The notes under the pieces were generated by a model. The model saw only the letters and a list, made by a program, of their open reading frames with translations. It was not told the origin of the DNA and made no database searches. This document shows positions 23,009 through 33,848 of a stretch of 64,000 nt of DNA, piece after piece; positions within the stretch are counted from its first letter, which is position 1, and each line of letters opens with the position of its first letter. A program made the position numbers and the translations under genes. This DNA comes from Ascochyta rabiei. Lineage: Eukaryota > Ascomycota > Dothideomycetes > Pleosporales > Didymellaceae. Location: the NCBI RefSeq assembly GCF_004011695.2, contig NC_082410.1, positions 992,001 to 1,056,000 on the forward strand, written 5' to 3'.

Positions 23009-24655
23009 CTACATGTTACTCTTCTCCATCTTGCCGTCGTCCACGGGTGTCAGCAGCTGGTCCAGTGGCCACTTGCGCACGGCCCTGATGCTCAGGGGGT
23101 CAACATGCCCAGCCTCGTACATTTCGAGCCCGGCCCAGCCAATCATGGCGGCGTTGTCGGTGCAGTACTTGGGCGGTGGAAAGTATAACACCACGTCTCC
23201 GAATCCGTGGGCACAGAGGGTGCTGGCGAGGACGTGGCGGAGGAAGGCGTTGGAGGCGACACCGCCAGCTAGGACGACGGCTGGTGCGATGGACGGGGGT
23301 GTAGGATTGGAACTGTTTTTCAGCGCAAGGATGACGCGCGAAGCAATGTGCTCAAAGGCAGCGCGCATAACGCCCAAGGCCATATCGCGGCGCTCGTCGA
23401 GAGTGATGCTTTTTGCGCTCCGCACCTGCTTGGACAGCTTCCCCGTCTCTGGATCGGTGGGGTAGCGCACAAGTCGGTCCACGGCCGTCATCAAGCCCGA
23501 AAAGCTCATGCCCATGGTCTTGATCTTGTTGCCACCGCCCGTCTTGGTCAGGGGCTGGTTGATGCTCCATCCCCATGTCGTCTTGCTCCGTTCTACGGCC
23601 ACCTCGTTGTTGGTGGGCGGCGTGTACCAGTCGTGTAGGTGAGCGTGTTCGAGGTAGGCCTGTGCTGTCAGGCCCGAGAGCTCGCTCTTTGCTCTGGACT
23701 GCGTGGAGTCGTGGGCGGGTGGGGGCAAGGCAAAGGACTCGAGCAGAGCGCCGTACATGGTGCTCTCTGCGCTCTGAAGCTCTTCGGCGGGCAGCACGAC
23801 GCGGGCGACCTTGTCGAGACACTCGCCAACAGCAATGTCGTCTGTGGTGCCGAGGATGGCGTGGTCGGTGAGCGAGGTCGAGTGGATCAGCATGGTGTGC
23901 CCGCCCGAGGCGAGCACGGAGAGGATGGGGAAGGTTGGTGCCAGGGCGGCAGTGCCATGCACGAGAGGGTGTGCGTTCAGGTCGGCGGCGTCTTGGGTGG
24001 TGTTGTGGGTGTTGTGGGTGCTGTGGGTGATGTGGGTGCTGTGGGTGCTGTGGGTGTTGTGGGTGCTGTAGGCGTCGAGGGCGCTGTGGGTGTTGTAGGT
24101 GTTGTAGGCGTCGAGGGCGGCGACCAGGCGAGGGGTCAGGGCGTGGGCCTGCATGTGGTGGACGCCTACGAGAGGTTTCTGGGCAGGTCAGTCGGCAGGT
24201 CAGTGCAGCAGCAGGACGTCGAGGCTGGTTACCTGCCAGGCCACTGCCAGGCCCTTGGCCGTGTCGAGGCCAGTGAACAGGTTCGAGCGCATGCCAGGGC
24301 CTCGGGTGACGGACACGAAGTCTGGCAGCCTGCGCCTTCCTTGGCGGCTGGGCAGATGTTCGATGGCCTCTGCGACCAGCAGCGCCAGATTCTCCTGGTG
24401 GGACTTGAGGGTGAAGAGCGGGTGTACGCCGTGGAAGTGGGTGTTGTTGGCCGTGACTTTCTTGTGGAAGTGCAGGCGGGCCACAGCACGGCCGTGGTGC
24501 GCGCCCTTTTCCACAATGGCGACCGACGTGTCATCGCAGGACGTCTCTATGGCGAGCGTCATCAGGCGGCGGCGAGGCGCGCTGCAGCTGGACGGCGCTG
24601 TGCAGGGCCATGGCGGTGGAAGCGCAGTGCGGAGAGCGGTGCGACGCAGCGGCAT
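23009..24655 (-). CDS. QRI7: Mitochondrial tRNA N6-threonylcarbamoyladenosine transferase, Qri7/OSGEPL1 type
   Basis: Two exons (minus), 24655-24233 and 24178-23009, give 530 residues; an upstream in-frame GTG at 24664 is not used. The N-terminus is Arg/Ala/Pro-rich and acidic-free (MPLRRTALRTALPPPW), like a mitochondrial presequence, before MTLAIETSCDDTSVAIV. Kae1/TsaD family motifs follow: HHMQAHAL metal-binding histidines, LASGGHTMLI, DIAVGECLDKVAR, GMSFSGLMTAV, AVVLAGGVASN and YCTDNAAMIGWAG. The enzyme adds threonylcarbamoyl to A37 of ANN-decoding tRNAs in mitochondria. Between HHMQAHALTPRLVAALDA and the next conserved block lies an unusual Asn/Thr/His/Ser-rich insertion of about 45 residues encoded by a repeat (about 24000-24110). 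It shares a 266-bp divergent promoter with the lipase gene. Confidence 0.93.
23996..24113 (-). repeat. Coding repeat giving an Asn/Thr/His/Ser tract in QRI7
   Basis: Degenerate GTGTTGTGG/GTGCTGTGG units on the plus strand read as Thr-His-Asn and Thr-His-Ser triplets on the gene strand. Flanking copies of an Ala-Leu-Asp-Ala-Tyr unit (GGCGTCGAGGGC) show that the duplication extended past the simple repeat. Confidence 0.85.
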
Positions 24656-24921
24656 CACCTGCACTGACTGACACTACCACGATTATGGTCGGTGCAAGAA
24701 TGCAACGCGTCGGTGACGGGAAAACACGAGACGACACGACACGAGACGAGACGAGACGAGACGACAAGACAAGTCGGCAGCAGCCAGCCGCAGCCGAGTG
24801 ACATCATCCCCTGAAACCCACCGAAGCTTTCACATGCCCAGGACATGCAAGCGCGTCGACACACACTCGGCCCCCGACGGGCACCACACCAGCTCGACGA
24901 TGCCATACACGCCCACCCACC
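24656..24921. promoter_or_regulatory. Divergent promoter between QRI7 and the lipase, with GAGAC repeat
   Basis: Only 266 bases separate the two start codons, so the promoters must overlap. A purine-rich ACGAGAC-type pentanucleotide repeat occupies about 24724-24768. Confidence 0.6.
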
Positions 24922-27726
24922 ATGGCCGATGTTGACAAAGCGAGCGACGGGCCCGCGCCCTACTCGCCCCACGCCTTCGACTTCACCCAGCTGCCCGACT
25001 ACGACAACGACTTCGTGCGCGACGACGACTTCGTCCAGTTCGCCCGCGCCCTCGCCGCGCCCGAGACGTCGCCCTCGACCGAAGACGTCTCCGCCGCCCA
25101 GCCGCCCAGCACCCCGCGCTACTTCACCGCCCAGCACGACTGGCGCCCCGTCCACCAGCGCGTGCGGAAGCGCAGCAAGCCAAAGGCCGCCCCGCGCCGC
25201 GGCAAGGACGAGACACGCGAGGGCTTCGTCTACGTCCTGCTCAAGTGGCCGCTGCTGGTCATCGTCCTGGGCTGGCTGCTGTTCCTGAGCATCGCCTACG
25301 TCTTCACCCGCCTCTACATCTACCTCTACGAGCACTGGGTCACATGGCGCGGCACCCGCAACCGACTGCGCCACCAGCTGCAGAGCGCAACCACCTACGA
25401 GGAGTGGGTCCGCCGTGCCCAGGAGCTCGATGCCTACCTCGGGAGCGACGTGTGGAAGAAGAAGCCCGAGTACGCCTACTACGACTGCAAGACCATCAGG
25501 AGGGTCCACGACCAGATGGTCAAGCTGCGCCAGCGCGCAGAGTCGGACGAGAAGGCCAAGTGGGACGACAAGGCCAAGTGGAACGAAAAGGCCAAGTGGA
25601 ACGAAAAGGCCAAGTGGAACGAAAAGGCCAAGTGGAACGACAAGGCCAAGTCGGACGACAAGGCCAAGTCGGACGCAAAGACCGTCGACGGGAAACCAAA
25701 GGCCGTCGACGACCTGCGCGCCCTGATGGAGGCGTGCATCAAGAACAACTTTGTCGGCTTCGAGAACCCCAGGCTCTACAGCGAGACCTACTACGGCACA
25801 AAGGACCTCGTCCAGCACTTTGTCGACGAGGCCGCCACCTCCATGGCCTTCCTCCTCCACACCAAGCAGCTCGCCGCCGACGACAAGCGGGACCTCTTCA
25901 AGCACCTCGGCAGCAATTTTGGCCGTACCGCACTGTGTCTGAGCGGAGGAGCTACCTTTGCATACTACCACTACGGCCTAGCAAAGGCGCTGCTCGACGC
26001 CAACCTGCTTCCAGACGTCATCACGGGAACCTCTGGTGGAGCCCTCGTGGCAGCACTACTAGGCACGCGGACGGACGATGAGCTGAAGAAACTCTTGGTC
26101 CCGGCTCTCGCCCACCGCATCAAGGCCTCGCAGGACAGCACCTGGACGTGGGTGAGGCGATGGTACAAGACGGGAGCACGCTTTGACGCCGTGCAATGGG
26201 GCAAGGGATGCTGTTGGATGACCAGAGGCAGCATGACCTTCAAAGAAGCCTACCAACGGACCGGCCGCATCCTGAACGTCTCCTGCGTGCCCTCCGACCC
26301 CCACTCGCCCACCATCCTCGCCAACTACATCACTGCCCCCGACTGCGTCATCTGGTCGGCAGTCCTCGCCTCAGCCGCCGTCCCCGGCATCCTCAACCCC
26401 GTAGTCCTCATGAAGAAGGACAAGGACGGCACGCTCTCCCCCTACTCCTTCGGCCACAAATGGAAAGACGGCTCCCTGCGCACCGACATCCCCCTCAAAG
26501 CCCTCAACCTGCACTTCAACGTCCGCTTCTCCATCGTATCGCAAGTAAATCCCCACATCAACATCTTCTTCTTCTCCTCCAGGGGCTCCGTTGGCCGTCC
26601 CGTCACCCACCGAAGGGGCCGCGGTTGGCGTGGTGGCTTCATTGGCAGCGCCATTGAGCAGTACCTCAAGCTCGACCTGAACAAATGGCTCAAAGTGCTG
26701 CGCCACCTGGAGCTCCTCCCGCGCCCGCTGGGCCAGGACTGGAGCGAGATTTGGCTGCAGCGCTTCAGCGGCACCATCACCATCTGGCCCAAATCCATCC
26801 CGAGCGACTTCCTATACATCTTGTCAGATCCAACCCCTGAAAGACTGGCCCGCATGATCCACGTCGGCCAGCAGTCGTGCTTCCCGACCTTGAAGTTCAT
26901 CGCGAATCGCGCAAAACTGGAGAAGCAGATCCAGGAGGGTCGGCGCCTGTACCGGCCTCGCGGACAGGCGCAGGACGGCAACGACCTGGTCAACATGCTG
27001 TCCGAAGACGACCTGCGCGGTCTCCTCAAAGACACAAAGTCCTCCGACCCCAACGCCCCGTATCCCGTCTCCGGCTCGGACAGCGACTCCACCATCGGAC
27101 TCAGCCGGCCAGGCTCGCCCGTCGACCTCCCGCTCGGCTTCAACTTTGCGCGCAGGAAAGCCCGCGGGCCCAGCCCCCTCAACACCAAGACCCCAGACCG
27201 GCAGGGCGACGCGCCAGACAGCCCCTCCCTCTCGCAGCGCCTGTCAGGGTGGTGGAGCACCATGTCGCCCACTGCGACCAAGAACTCGACCGCCCTCAAC
27301 TCGCCACAGACCAGACATCGCCCCCTCGCGTCCCCGCCGCCGGGCTACGCGCTGCATGACCGGCCCAACTCCATGTTCGAGCTCCGCCCGCCGACGGAGC
27401 TGATCCACCTGCAGGGCGGCTTCAGACGGCCGAGTCGCGCAGTAGCAGACGACGACGACGATGACGCTGACGCTGACGATGGCGAGGAGGGCAATTCAGA
27501 CCAAGAGCAACTCCACGCCGAGACTCGCAGGAGCCAGCAGCACCGCGGCGGGGGCCTTGGGGCCGGCGACGCACGCGCCGAGGACGTAGAGGAGCACTGG
27601 GGCGATGACGAAGCAGACGGCGATGGCGATGACAACCACAACCACAACCACAACCGCAACCACAACCGCAACCACGAACTGCAGAGCGCAGCCGAGGGCC
27701 TGGGACTCGAAGGGCGTGCTTTGTAA
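24922..27726 (+). CDS. Patatin-like phospholipase/triacylglycerol lipase (Tgl3/4/5 type)
   Basis: A single-exon gene of 934 residues with a good start context (CACCATGG). A hydrophobic hairpin lies near residues 105-135 (LLKWPLLVIVLGWLLFLSIAYV). Charged KAKW repeats follow at about 210-253. The patatin domain comes next: CLSGGATFAYYHYGL oxyanion loop, GTSGG with nucleophile Ser371, and the catalytic Asp516 in WKDGSLRTDIP. The serine-aspartate dyad is intact. Yeast relatives hydrolyse triacylglycerol or lysophospholipids on lipid droplets; the hydrophobic hairpin fits such a location. The C-terminal 250 residues are low complexity: Ser/Pro-rich, then Asp/Ala, then a His-Asn repeat. No intron is needed, unusual for this neighbourhood, and codons are strongly GC-rich. 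Confidence 0.9.
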   Translation: MADVDKASDGPAPYSPHAFDFTQLPDYDNDFVRDDDFVQFARALAAPETSPSTEDVSAAQPPSTPRYFTAQHDWRPVHQRVRKRSKPKAAPRRGKDETREGFVYVLLKWPLLVIVLGWLLFLSIAYVFTRLYIYLYEHWVTWRGTRNRLRHQLQSATTYEEWVRRAQELDAYLGSDVWKKKPEYAYYDCKTIRRVHDQMVKLRQRAESDEKAKWDDKAKWNEKAKWNEKAKWNEKAKWNDKAKSDDKAKSDAKTVDGKPKAVDDLRALMEACIKNNFVGFENPRLYSETYYGTKDLVQHFVDEAATSMAFLLHTKQLAADDKRDLFKHLGSNFGRTALCLSGGATFAYYHYGLAKALLDANLLPDVITGTSGGALVAALLGTRTDDELKKLLVPALAHRIKASQDSTWTWVRRWYKTGARFDAVQWGKGCCWMTRGSMTFKEAYQRTGRILNVSCVPSDPHSPTILANYITAPDCVIWSAVLASAAVPGILNPVVLMKKDKDGTLSPYSFGHKWKDGSLRTDIPLKALNLHFNVRFSIVSQVNPHINIFFFSSRGSVGRPVTHRRGRGWRGGFIGSAIEQYLKLDLNKWLKVLRHLELLPRPLGQDWSEIWLQRFSGTITIWPKSIPSDFLYILSDPTPERLARMIHVGQQSCFPTLKFIANRAKLEKQIQEGRRLYRPRGQAQDGNDLVNMLSEDDLRGLLKDTKSSDPNAPYPVSGSDSDSTIGLSRPGSPVDLPLGFNFARRKARGPSPLNTKTPDRQGDAPDSPSLSQRLSGWWSTMSPTATKNSTALNSPQTRHRPLASPPPGYALHDRPNSMFELRPPTELIHLQGGFRRPSRAVADDDDDDADADDGEEGNSDQEQLHAETRRSQQHRGGGLGAGDARAEDVEEHWGDDEADGDGDDNHNHNHNRNHNRNHELQSAAEGLGLEGRAL
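25551..25680 (+). repeat. 15-nt coding repeat (KAKW units) in the lipase
   Basis: Eight tandem 15-nt units encode Glu/Asp-Lys-Ala-Lys-Trp/Ser, giving an alternating charged segment predicted to be helical. The middle units are near identical at DNA level. Confidence 0.88.
27640..27684 (+). repeat. His-Asn coding repeat at the lipase C-terminus
   Basis: AACCAC and AACCGC hexamers in tandem give alternating Asn-His with Asn-Arg variants just before the end of the lipase. Confidence 0.85.
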
Positions 27727-28187
27727 AATCTAGTAGAATGTCCATGTTGTTCTGCTCCAGCTTCTGCTCCAGCTTCTTCTGCTTCTTCTTCTTCTTCTTC
27801 TTCTTCTTCTGCCGTGTAGTGTAGTGTAGTGTAGTGAGTGTAGTGTAGTGTGGAGACTGAATTCTTTACATATACACACACAGCCACCACCATGACCATG
27901 ACCAAGGCCATCAGCAGCCATGGCACGGAGGTCAAGGGCTCACGAATGGGTGGTCTGTAAGCGTAGATGCTGACCAGAGGAACCGAGTAGGATAGGATAG
28001 GATAGAATAGAAGAGATGGATTGTATCGTGGATACAGAGACAGACAGAGATTAGACTCATGGGCTATCAACTACATCTACAACCTACGTGCTATATGCTA
28101 CATGCTCGTTATTCATCCTGACTGCTGGATTTCCATCTCCACTGCTGGATTCTACTCACCCAGACCCACGTAGCCGCTGCAGATGAT
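27727..28187. other. Convergent 3' region with microsatellites
   Basis: About 460 bases between tail-to-tail genes. It contains a (CTT)n run at about 27782-27810, a (GTAGT)n run at about 27815-27850 and a short (GGATA)n run near 27990-28005. No gene recognised. Confidence 0.7.
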
Positions 28188-30089
28188 CTACTGCTTAGAT
28201 CGAACCTGCAGCTTCTTGGGCTTCTTCTTGGGTTTCGCCGCCTCGTCGCTTCCCTTCTCGCTACTCTTCTCACTGCTTTTGTCTTCTGCTTTCTCTGCCT
28301 TCTCCTCAGTCTTCTCTTCTGCCTTCTCCTCAGTCTTCGCCTCTACTTTCTCCTCAGTCTCCGCGGGTGGAGACTCTCCCTCCTTCTCCTCGTCGTTAGA
28401 CGCGGGCTGCGTCGTCTCGGCATCTTTGCGCTCGGCGCGCTTGTCCTCTCCCTGTGCGTTGGGCGCGTTCAGTTTCTTCGGTTTGGGCTTGTCGGCGTCT
28501 TCCTTCTTCTCGGTCGCGTCCTTTGATTTCGACTCGTCTTTCTGGGCCCCGAGCTTCCTCGGTGTCGTCTTCTTTCCGCTCTTGCTCTTGATGCTCGCGG
28601 CGTCGTTGTCGCCGTCCGCTTCCTCGACCATGAAATTCGCTGCCATGCACCGCCCGCCGTTCTGCGGCCCCACGTCCATGGGACACGCGCTGAAGACGAC
28701 GACTACGTCTCGCTCCGCACGGAACCGCACGAATACCCGCTTCTTGCCCTGAGGCTCTTCGACCGCGAGCCTCGCGCCCTTGGCACCGGACCCGCTGGTC
28801 TTCGCGTCCGATGGGAGCTCGATGGGCGCCGCCATGAAGAGGTGCAGCGGCGTGGGCGCGATGTTGACGCTGATGTCGGCGCCTACCGCCTTTGTACCTT
28901 TCAGGCCCGCGTTCTCATTCAGCTCTTTGAGCGCAAGCACAAGGTTCTCCGCGCAGCTGCCGTGCTCCGCGGGCTTGTCGACGCCAAGAGCCGTGTAGAG
29001 ATTTGCATCGCATGCGGCGGTGAGTGTATCGTGGGCACCGGGCGTGGAATCCTCGATGAGCGTGATGATAGGGTTGCGCAGATTGGTGAGGAGGGTATCG
29101 TCGACTTCGGGGACGAGCTTGTAGGACGAGGCGCGTGTGTGTGGGAGGGAAAGATACTCCATGGGCGGGAGCGAAGAGTCCGAGGGGTGGACTTGTGAGT
29201 ACGCGGAATAGGCGGCGTAGACGGAGGAAGCGTAGCCTGAGCCGGTGGCAGCTGAGAAGATGTTAGCATCGCACCGTCATCCACAAGTTCGTCGAAACTC
29301 ACCAGCGATCGTGCCTGCACCAACAGGCGTTTTGGAGAAGTCGTACAGCTGCTCAGCATAGCTCTTGTTGGGATCGCGGTAATGGCTCGACTTGAACGCG
29401 CTGACCACGCCCTCCTTGCTGGGTACTTCTACATTGGGAATGTAGTTTGAGAAGCCCTTGCCAGTTGGTATGTACGAAGACCACTTCTTCGTGTTGGCTT
29501 CGTTCTGCGCTTTCTGCTCCTCGGGGCTAGGCTCCTGTTCAGCATCTTTGTTGTCTGCCTTGTCTCCCTTGCCTTTGGAGCGGTAGGGTATGGATGGGAG
29601 GTACGAGGCCCAGGTTCGCTTCGACGGCTGTTTCGGTGTCTTTTCATCCGTCTTTTCTGTGTTGTCAGTGTCCTCGGTGGACTTCTCGTTGTCAGGTGTG
29701 TCAGGTGCTTGTTCGGGCGGGTCTTCATGCTCTTTTGACTCTTCGCCCCTGCTGACATCTGGCCGCTCTTTCTTCTCTTCTTCTAAGTCTGCAGAGTCCT
29801 CGGCCTTTGATTCTTGCTTCTCCTCAGCAGCTGGCTGCGTCTTTTTCGATTGGTCCTCCTTGCCTTTGCTCTCCGCAACAGCAGCCTCCTGCAGCTTCTT
29901 TGCCTCCTCTTCAACCTCTTCAGCTCCCAGACCATCGTCGTCGTCGTCCTCAGGTGGTGGGCCTAGCGTGAACGCCCACATGCTGACAACTTGCTTGCCA
30001 TATATGTTGATGACCTTGATCGTGCGGCCGCGCGGCACAAATGTCGCAACGCCATGGCGCGCAGGGATGGTTTGCAGTTCGCCTGACAT
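28188..30089 (-). CDS. DUF1989 (urea carboxylase-associated) protein with charged insertions
   Basis: Two exons (minus), 30089-29303 and 29251-28188, give 616 residues. A DUF1989 domain is split. Its first strand block (GELQTIPARHGVATFVPRG, IKVINIYGKQVVSMWAF) is at residues 3-42. The rest resumes near 260 with MEYLSLPHTRASSYKLVPEV, DTLLTNLRNPIITLIEDSTPGAHDTL, CAENLVLALKEL, LHLFMAAPIELP and VFVRFRAERDVVVVFSACPMDV. Between these lie about 150 residues rich in Glu, Lys and Asp, and after them about 150 more ending in a Lys-rich tail. In bacteria DUF1989 proteins accompany urea carboxylase, but their biochemical role is unsettled, and nothing here fixes the function of this one. The ATG at 30089 is the first in frame. 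The insertions make the protein about twice the length of bacterial members. Confidence 0.82.
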
Positions 30090-30997
30090 ATCTTCTATGT
30101 CGAGAGGTGGTTGTTCTTGTTGCTTGCTATATGCTTGGTTCTTGCGTCGCTTCTCGATGGTCGAGAGTACGGTTACGACAGCGAGACCAGCAAGAGCGCG
30201 ACGTGACGGAATTGAGGGCGCCGTCTTGACTGCTTGTTTCGGAGATTGGCGAAAAGGAAGAGTTGCGGTAGGCGATCAAGAGCTGGAGGAGATGGTTTGT
30301 TGAGAAACAAGGAGACAGCTACCTAAGTGACGTACAGGGCTATCGTTCGCGGCTTCCAGACCCTCTTAGCAGACCTTCTCCGCCAACAAGCTGTCAGAGT
30401 GCATGGAAACCCTTGCTTCCTCTCCCGCAGGATCATCATCGCTGCTAGGATTACCGGGCTGAAGTGTGGCTGAGGTGCCATGACGCAGCTTGAACGCGAG
30501 GAAACCCGGTTTTGAGGAAGCACGTCCGGTTGCAGCTGCCGTTCGTTTCGATCTGCTGGGTCACGCCGTTGGCAACGGCCACGGGCATCTTCGTAGTCCA
30601 GCTGTCATTGCCATCTCCTGCTGCGGAGGCTGTGGCAAGGTCGACACCAAGGCTAGACTTTCTGTGCTACACGATGGTGTTCTGTTGAGGAGCCGCGCCA
30701 GTTTATCGTGATTGATACGCCGTCTGCAAATTGTCCAATCCACGATCAATGATACCACCTCCGCTGAGGTGAATGCAGCGGATTGCACGTGTACAGACAC
30801 GCTGACGATGTTGTTTGGCGCGAGAAGAAAGATGCACGACCAGCAGAAGCAGGCTTGGGGCGTCCATGCAGCCGCTGCAGCCCCGCTTCGCACGGCGCAT
30901 AGAAGCGGCCAGGCTGAAGCAGTCGTACGAGCACATCTACGAGTACCCAGGAATCGAATTTCAGCCTGGTCAACTCTTCCATACCGAACCCACCGTG
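30090..30997. other. Intergenic region between DUF1989 and BTB genes
   Basis: About 900 bases, divergent promoter space. The frame of the BTB start is open upstream for about 180 bases (from 30815), so an N-terminal extension is possible but looks unlike a conserved protein. No other gene recognised. Confidence 0.45.
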
Positions 30998-31956
30998 ATG
31001 GCCGACCCGTCTACCACGGTCTCGTTTGAGGAGTATGTTTTTGCTATCACACATGTCTCTCCAGAACTGACATGTACAGATTCATCCAATCAGATCTCTT
31101 CACCTTCTATATTGGGGAGCACGAGAAGCCTTTTGTTGTACACTCCAAAGCCGTCGCAGCTACTTCTCGTTACTTTGACCGCCTCGTGAATGGCGGACTG
31201 AGCGAGTCGCAGAGCCGTTCTGCTAAATTTGACGATGTCGATCCAGAGACCTTCACTCGTTTCTTGGAGTACGCATATCGAGGCGACTACACGACTCCGT
31301 CATGCACAGGAGAGCCCGACACCGCCAACGAGAACGGAACCAAGTCTCCAAAAGTAAATACGAAGGCACCTGAAAAAATTGATGACATTTCTTCCGATGA
31401 GGACACGGTGACGACGTTCGCAGTCTGGTCAAATTCCAACTCAGCACCGTCCGCTTATTCCGCTTATGGGGACGTTGCATCCCCGAATAAGATCAAAAAG
31501 CCCAAGAGGGAGCAGCGCAGCTCGCGGGTGAAGTTTGACAAACGCGAGTACACACATCCTGGCGACGGCCTCTTCAGCATTCAGCGCAACACATCGGCAG
31601 AACAGGACTTCACACCCGTGTTTCTAGCACACGCGCAACTATACACACTCGCTGACATGCGCATGGTGTACCCACTCAAGGATCTGGTTCTGCACAGGTT
31701 ACACAAGACCCTGGTGGGCTTCGAGCTCTACCCTGAGCGCCTGGGAGATGTTGTTGAGCTGGCCAAATACGCCTACGAGCATGGAGAGGATAGAGCTGTG
31801 GACGGGCGGATCGACGCACTGCGGGACATGATAGTCAACTACATTGCCTGCGAGATGAAGGTGCTCGGGAAACACGCCGAGTTCAGAAACCTGATGGACG
31901 GAGGCGGAGAGTTTGCAGGAGACTTCTGGGACATTGTTAGTCAGGAGTTGCTCTAG
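30998..31956 (+). CDS. BTB/POZ-domain protein
   Basis: Two exons, 30998-31032 and 31080-31956, give 303 residues. The junction reads SFEEFIQSDLFTFYIGE. The BTB fold covers about residues 12-90, with the typical FYIGEHEKPFVVHSKAVAATSRYFDRLVNGG, ESQSRSAKFDDVDPETFTRFLEYAYRGDY. A low-complexity spacer with a basic KKPKREQRSSRVKF follows. A conserved C-terminal helical region then has HAQLYTLADMRMVYPLKDLVLHRLHKTL. Fungal proteins of this architecture are of unknown function; some BTB proteins are Cullin-3 adaptors. The start at MADPSTTVSFEE was chosen because the preceding open stretch shows no conserved residues. Its stop lies 38 bases from the stop of the convergent Vps62-like gene. Confidence 0.85.
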
Positions 31957-31994
31957 CACAAAAGTCCTTCTTTCTCCCTCGCCTAGAACTCTAG

Positions 31995-33177
31995 CTACAC
32001 CACCTCCTCATATCCGTCGTTCCTTGGCACAAGCACACTTCTCAGTATACACAATATCCCATTATCCGGACACACCTCCTTCCTCTCCAGCTGCTTATCA
32101 ACCGGCCCCGTCGGCCCACCGACAAACTTCTTCTGCCCAAACAATTCCACTTGCCTCCCATCACTATCCGGATACTCCGCGTCCCCCCACCTACCTCCAA
32201 AGTTCAACCACCCCACCGGCGCACCATCATACGCCGTAAAAGCACCACTCTCAGCCTCAAACCCATACATCCAGCTACTAGACACGGCATCCCACCTCTT
32301 CCCCCTCCCCGTATAGTCCTGCAGCGCGCCAACGGGCAGGTTCAGATTCGGAATATCGTGCGCATGAACCCCCTCGATTGCATAATGCGCATGGCTCCCT
32401 CTGGCTACATAGACGACGGGCCTCACGGCGCCGCCGGCCTTCTCAACGGCAGCGTACCGAAACGCCTGTCCGTTGCCGTGCTGCGACAACCACAGCGCGT
32501 CGGGAGCTGAGGTCGCGGACGCGAAGCGCAGCATCACGTGCTCCCAGTCGCCCACGTGGGTGCCTGCGCGGGGTGGCGGGTTAGAACGGGGCTTCTCAAC
32601 GTGATGGTGCGGAAGAGGGGTGTGTGGGTTTGGACGCACCGAAGTTCAGGAACGGAAGGGATAGCACTGACGTCCCTGGGTTGAAGGCGTAGAAGTAGAA
32701 GTAGAAGACGTCAACTGAGGAGTCGCTTTTGTTGTTGATGACTATTGCAGAGTTGGTGCCGGATGTGAAGCCGTTGGTATCTGGAGTCGTGCCCTTGAGC
32801 CATTCCGGATCGGTAGTCACGTCATCCTTGGAAGTCAGATAGACATCTGCGCCGAGCTGGTCGAGGTTCGCGAGCGTAAGAGGTTTGGGGGCGTCGGGGA
32901 CGGCAGTGTAGTTGGTCCTTGGTGTTGTGTGGGTCAGGAACGTTGCGAGGTCGGTTGGGAAATGCGTTTCCTCGGGGTGCAGGTATAGGATGGGTGCTGT
33001 GGATATGAGCATGCTGAGGTTATGTATGCGGATAGGTGGGTACAGACCATATTTCAACACGAATTCTGGGACTGCAGATGGCGCTTGTCGTGCGCTTTGG
33101 TGAGTAGGTGCAGGAGTTACGGGGATTGCGATCAGAAGACAGATCGAAAGTACAGACACAAAAGGTGCTTTCGTCAT
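31995..33177 (-). CDS. Vps62-like secreted protein
   Basis: Exons (minus) 33177-33048, 32996-32640 and 32563-31995 give 351 residues. The protein begins with a clear signal peptide (MTKAPFVSVLSICLLIAIPVTPAP). The body matches the Vps62 family: PEFVLKYAPILYLHPEE (across intron 1), FYFYFYAFNPG, GTHVGDWEHVMLRF (across intron 2), WLSQHGNGQAFRY, ARGSHAHYAIEG and the GRWGD block near the end. Vps62 was named from a yeast vacuolar sorting screen, and the molecular activity is unknown; the family is widespread as secreted or vacuolar proteins in filamentous fungi. Introns are in phase 1 with clean GT-AG ends. Confidence 0.88.
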
Positions 33178-33848
33178 GTTTAAACCTGCGAAATTCAAGA
33201 ATTGTCGGCCTGGCCACTTGCTCATACAGAACTCTACGAGCACTTATAGACATCACATCTAGAGTGCATCTAAATCATCGCACCCTCATGTTTCATGATC
33301 CATGCGACTACCATAGGAAAACCTGACTGCGAATGTTAGAGACCACTGAGGTGTGTCGCCTGATTCGCCTGCGTGTCGGTATTGGTATGCTCTCTATCGG
33401 ACATGGTGTTTGTGCATCCGTGCTTTCGGTAATGCGTGAGGTCCCTTTTGCAGCCAAGAGTTCATCTCCGGCTTATAGGATGGCCAGCTGCATGCACATG
33501 CACAAAGTGTCGCATTCCTACGTCTCGCTCAATTATACAGGAATAGTTCAAGATAGGAGTTGGCTCCAATACCTGTTCTTGTTTAGTCCTCGTGGTCGTT
33601 GTCCCTGGCGCTAGCAATGATGGCATGTATACGACAGGGTTCAGTTGTCCTTCTGATAGGTGAACGCTAGTGATGCACTGTAGATCGCAGCCATGGCGAG
33701 GCTGTGGTTGGTGGTCAAATATTGAGTATGGAATTATCTGTATACAGGATCGCTGATATGTATTTCTCATTTTGACGGGCGAAAGGAGTAGTCGCTCCTT
33801 TACATTCTTGAGCTTCGTGTTCGATTGTTGAGCCTGGCTCGCAGCACT
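33178..33848. other. Intergenic region
   Basis: About 670 bases. Left part is the promoter of the Vps62-like gene; right part is the 3' trailer of the membrane-protein gene. No gene or RNA recognised. Confidence 0.5.

Noticed and set aside
23639..24667. 342-codon plus-strand frame opposite QRI7
   Set aside because: GC-rich antisense shadow made of Val-Val-Gly-like repeats; the minus strand shows all Kae1 motifs.
26442..27299. 285-codon minus-strand frame opposite the patatin lipase
   Set aside because: Antisense shadow of a GC-rich, intronless gene with an intact catalytic dyad on the other strand.
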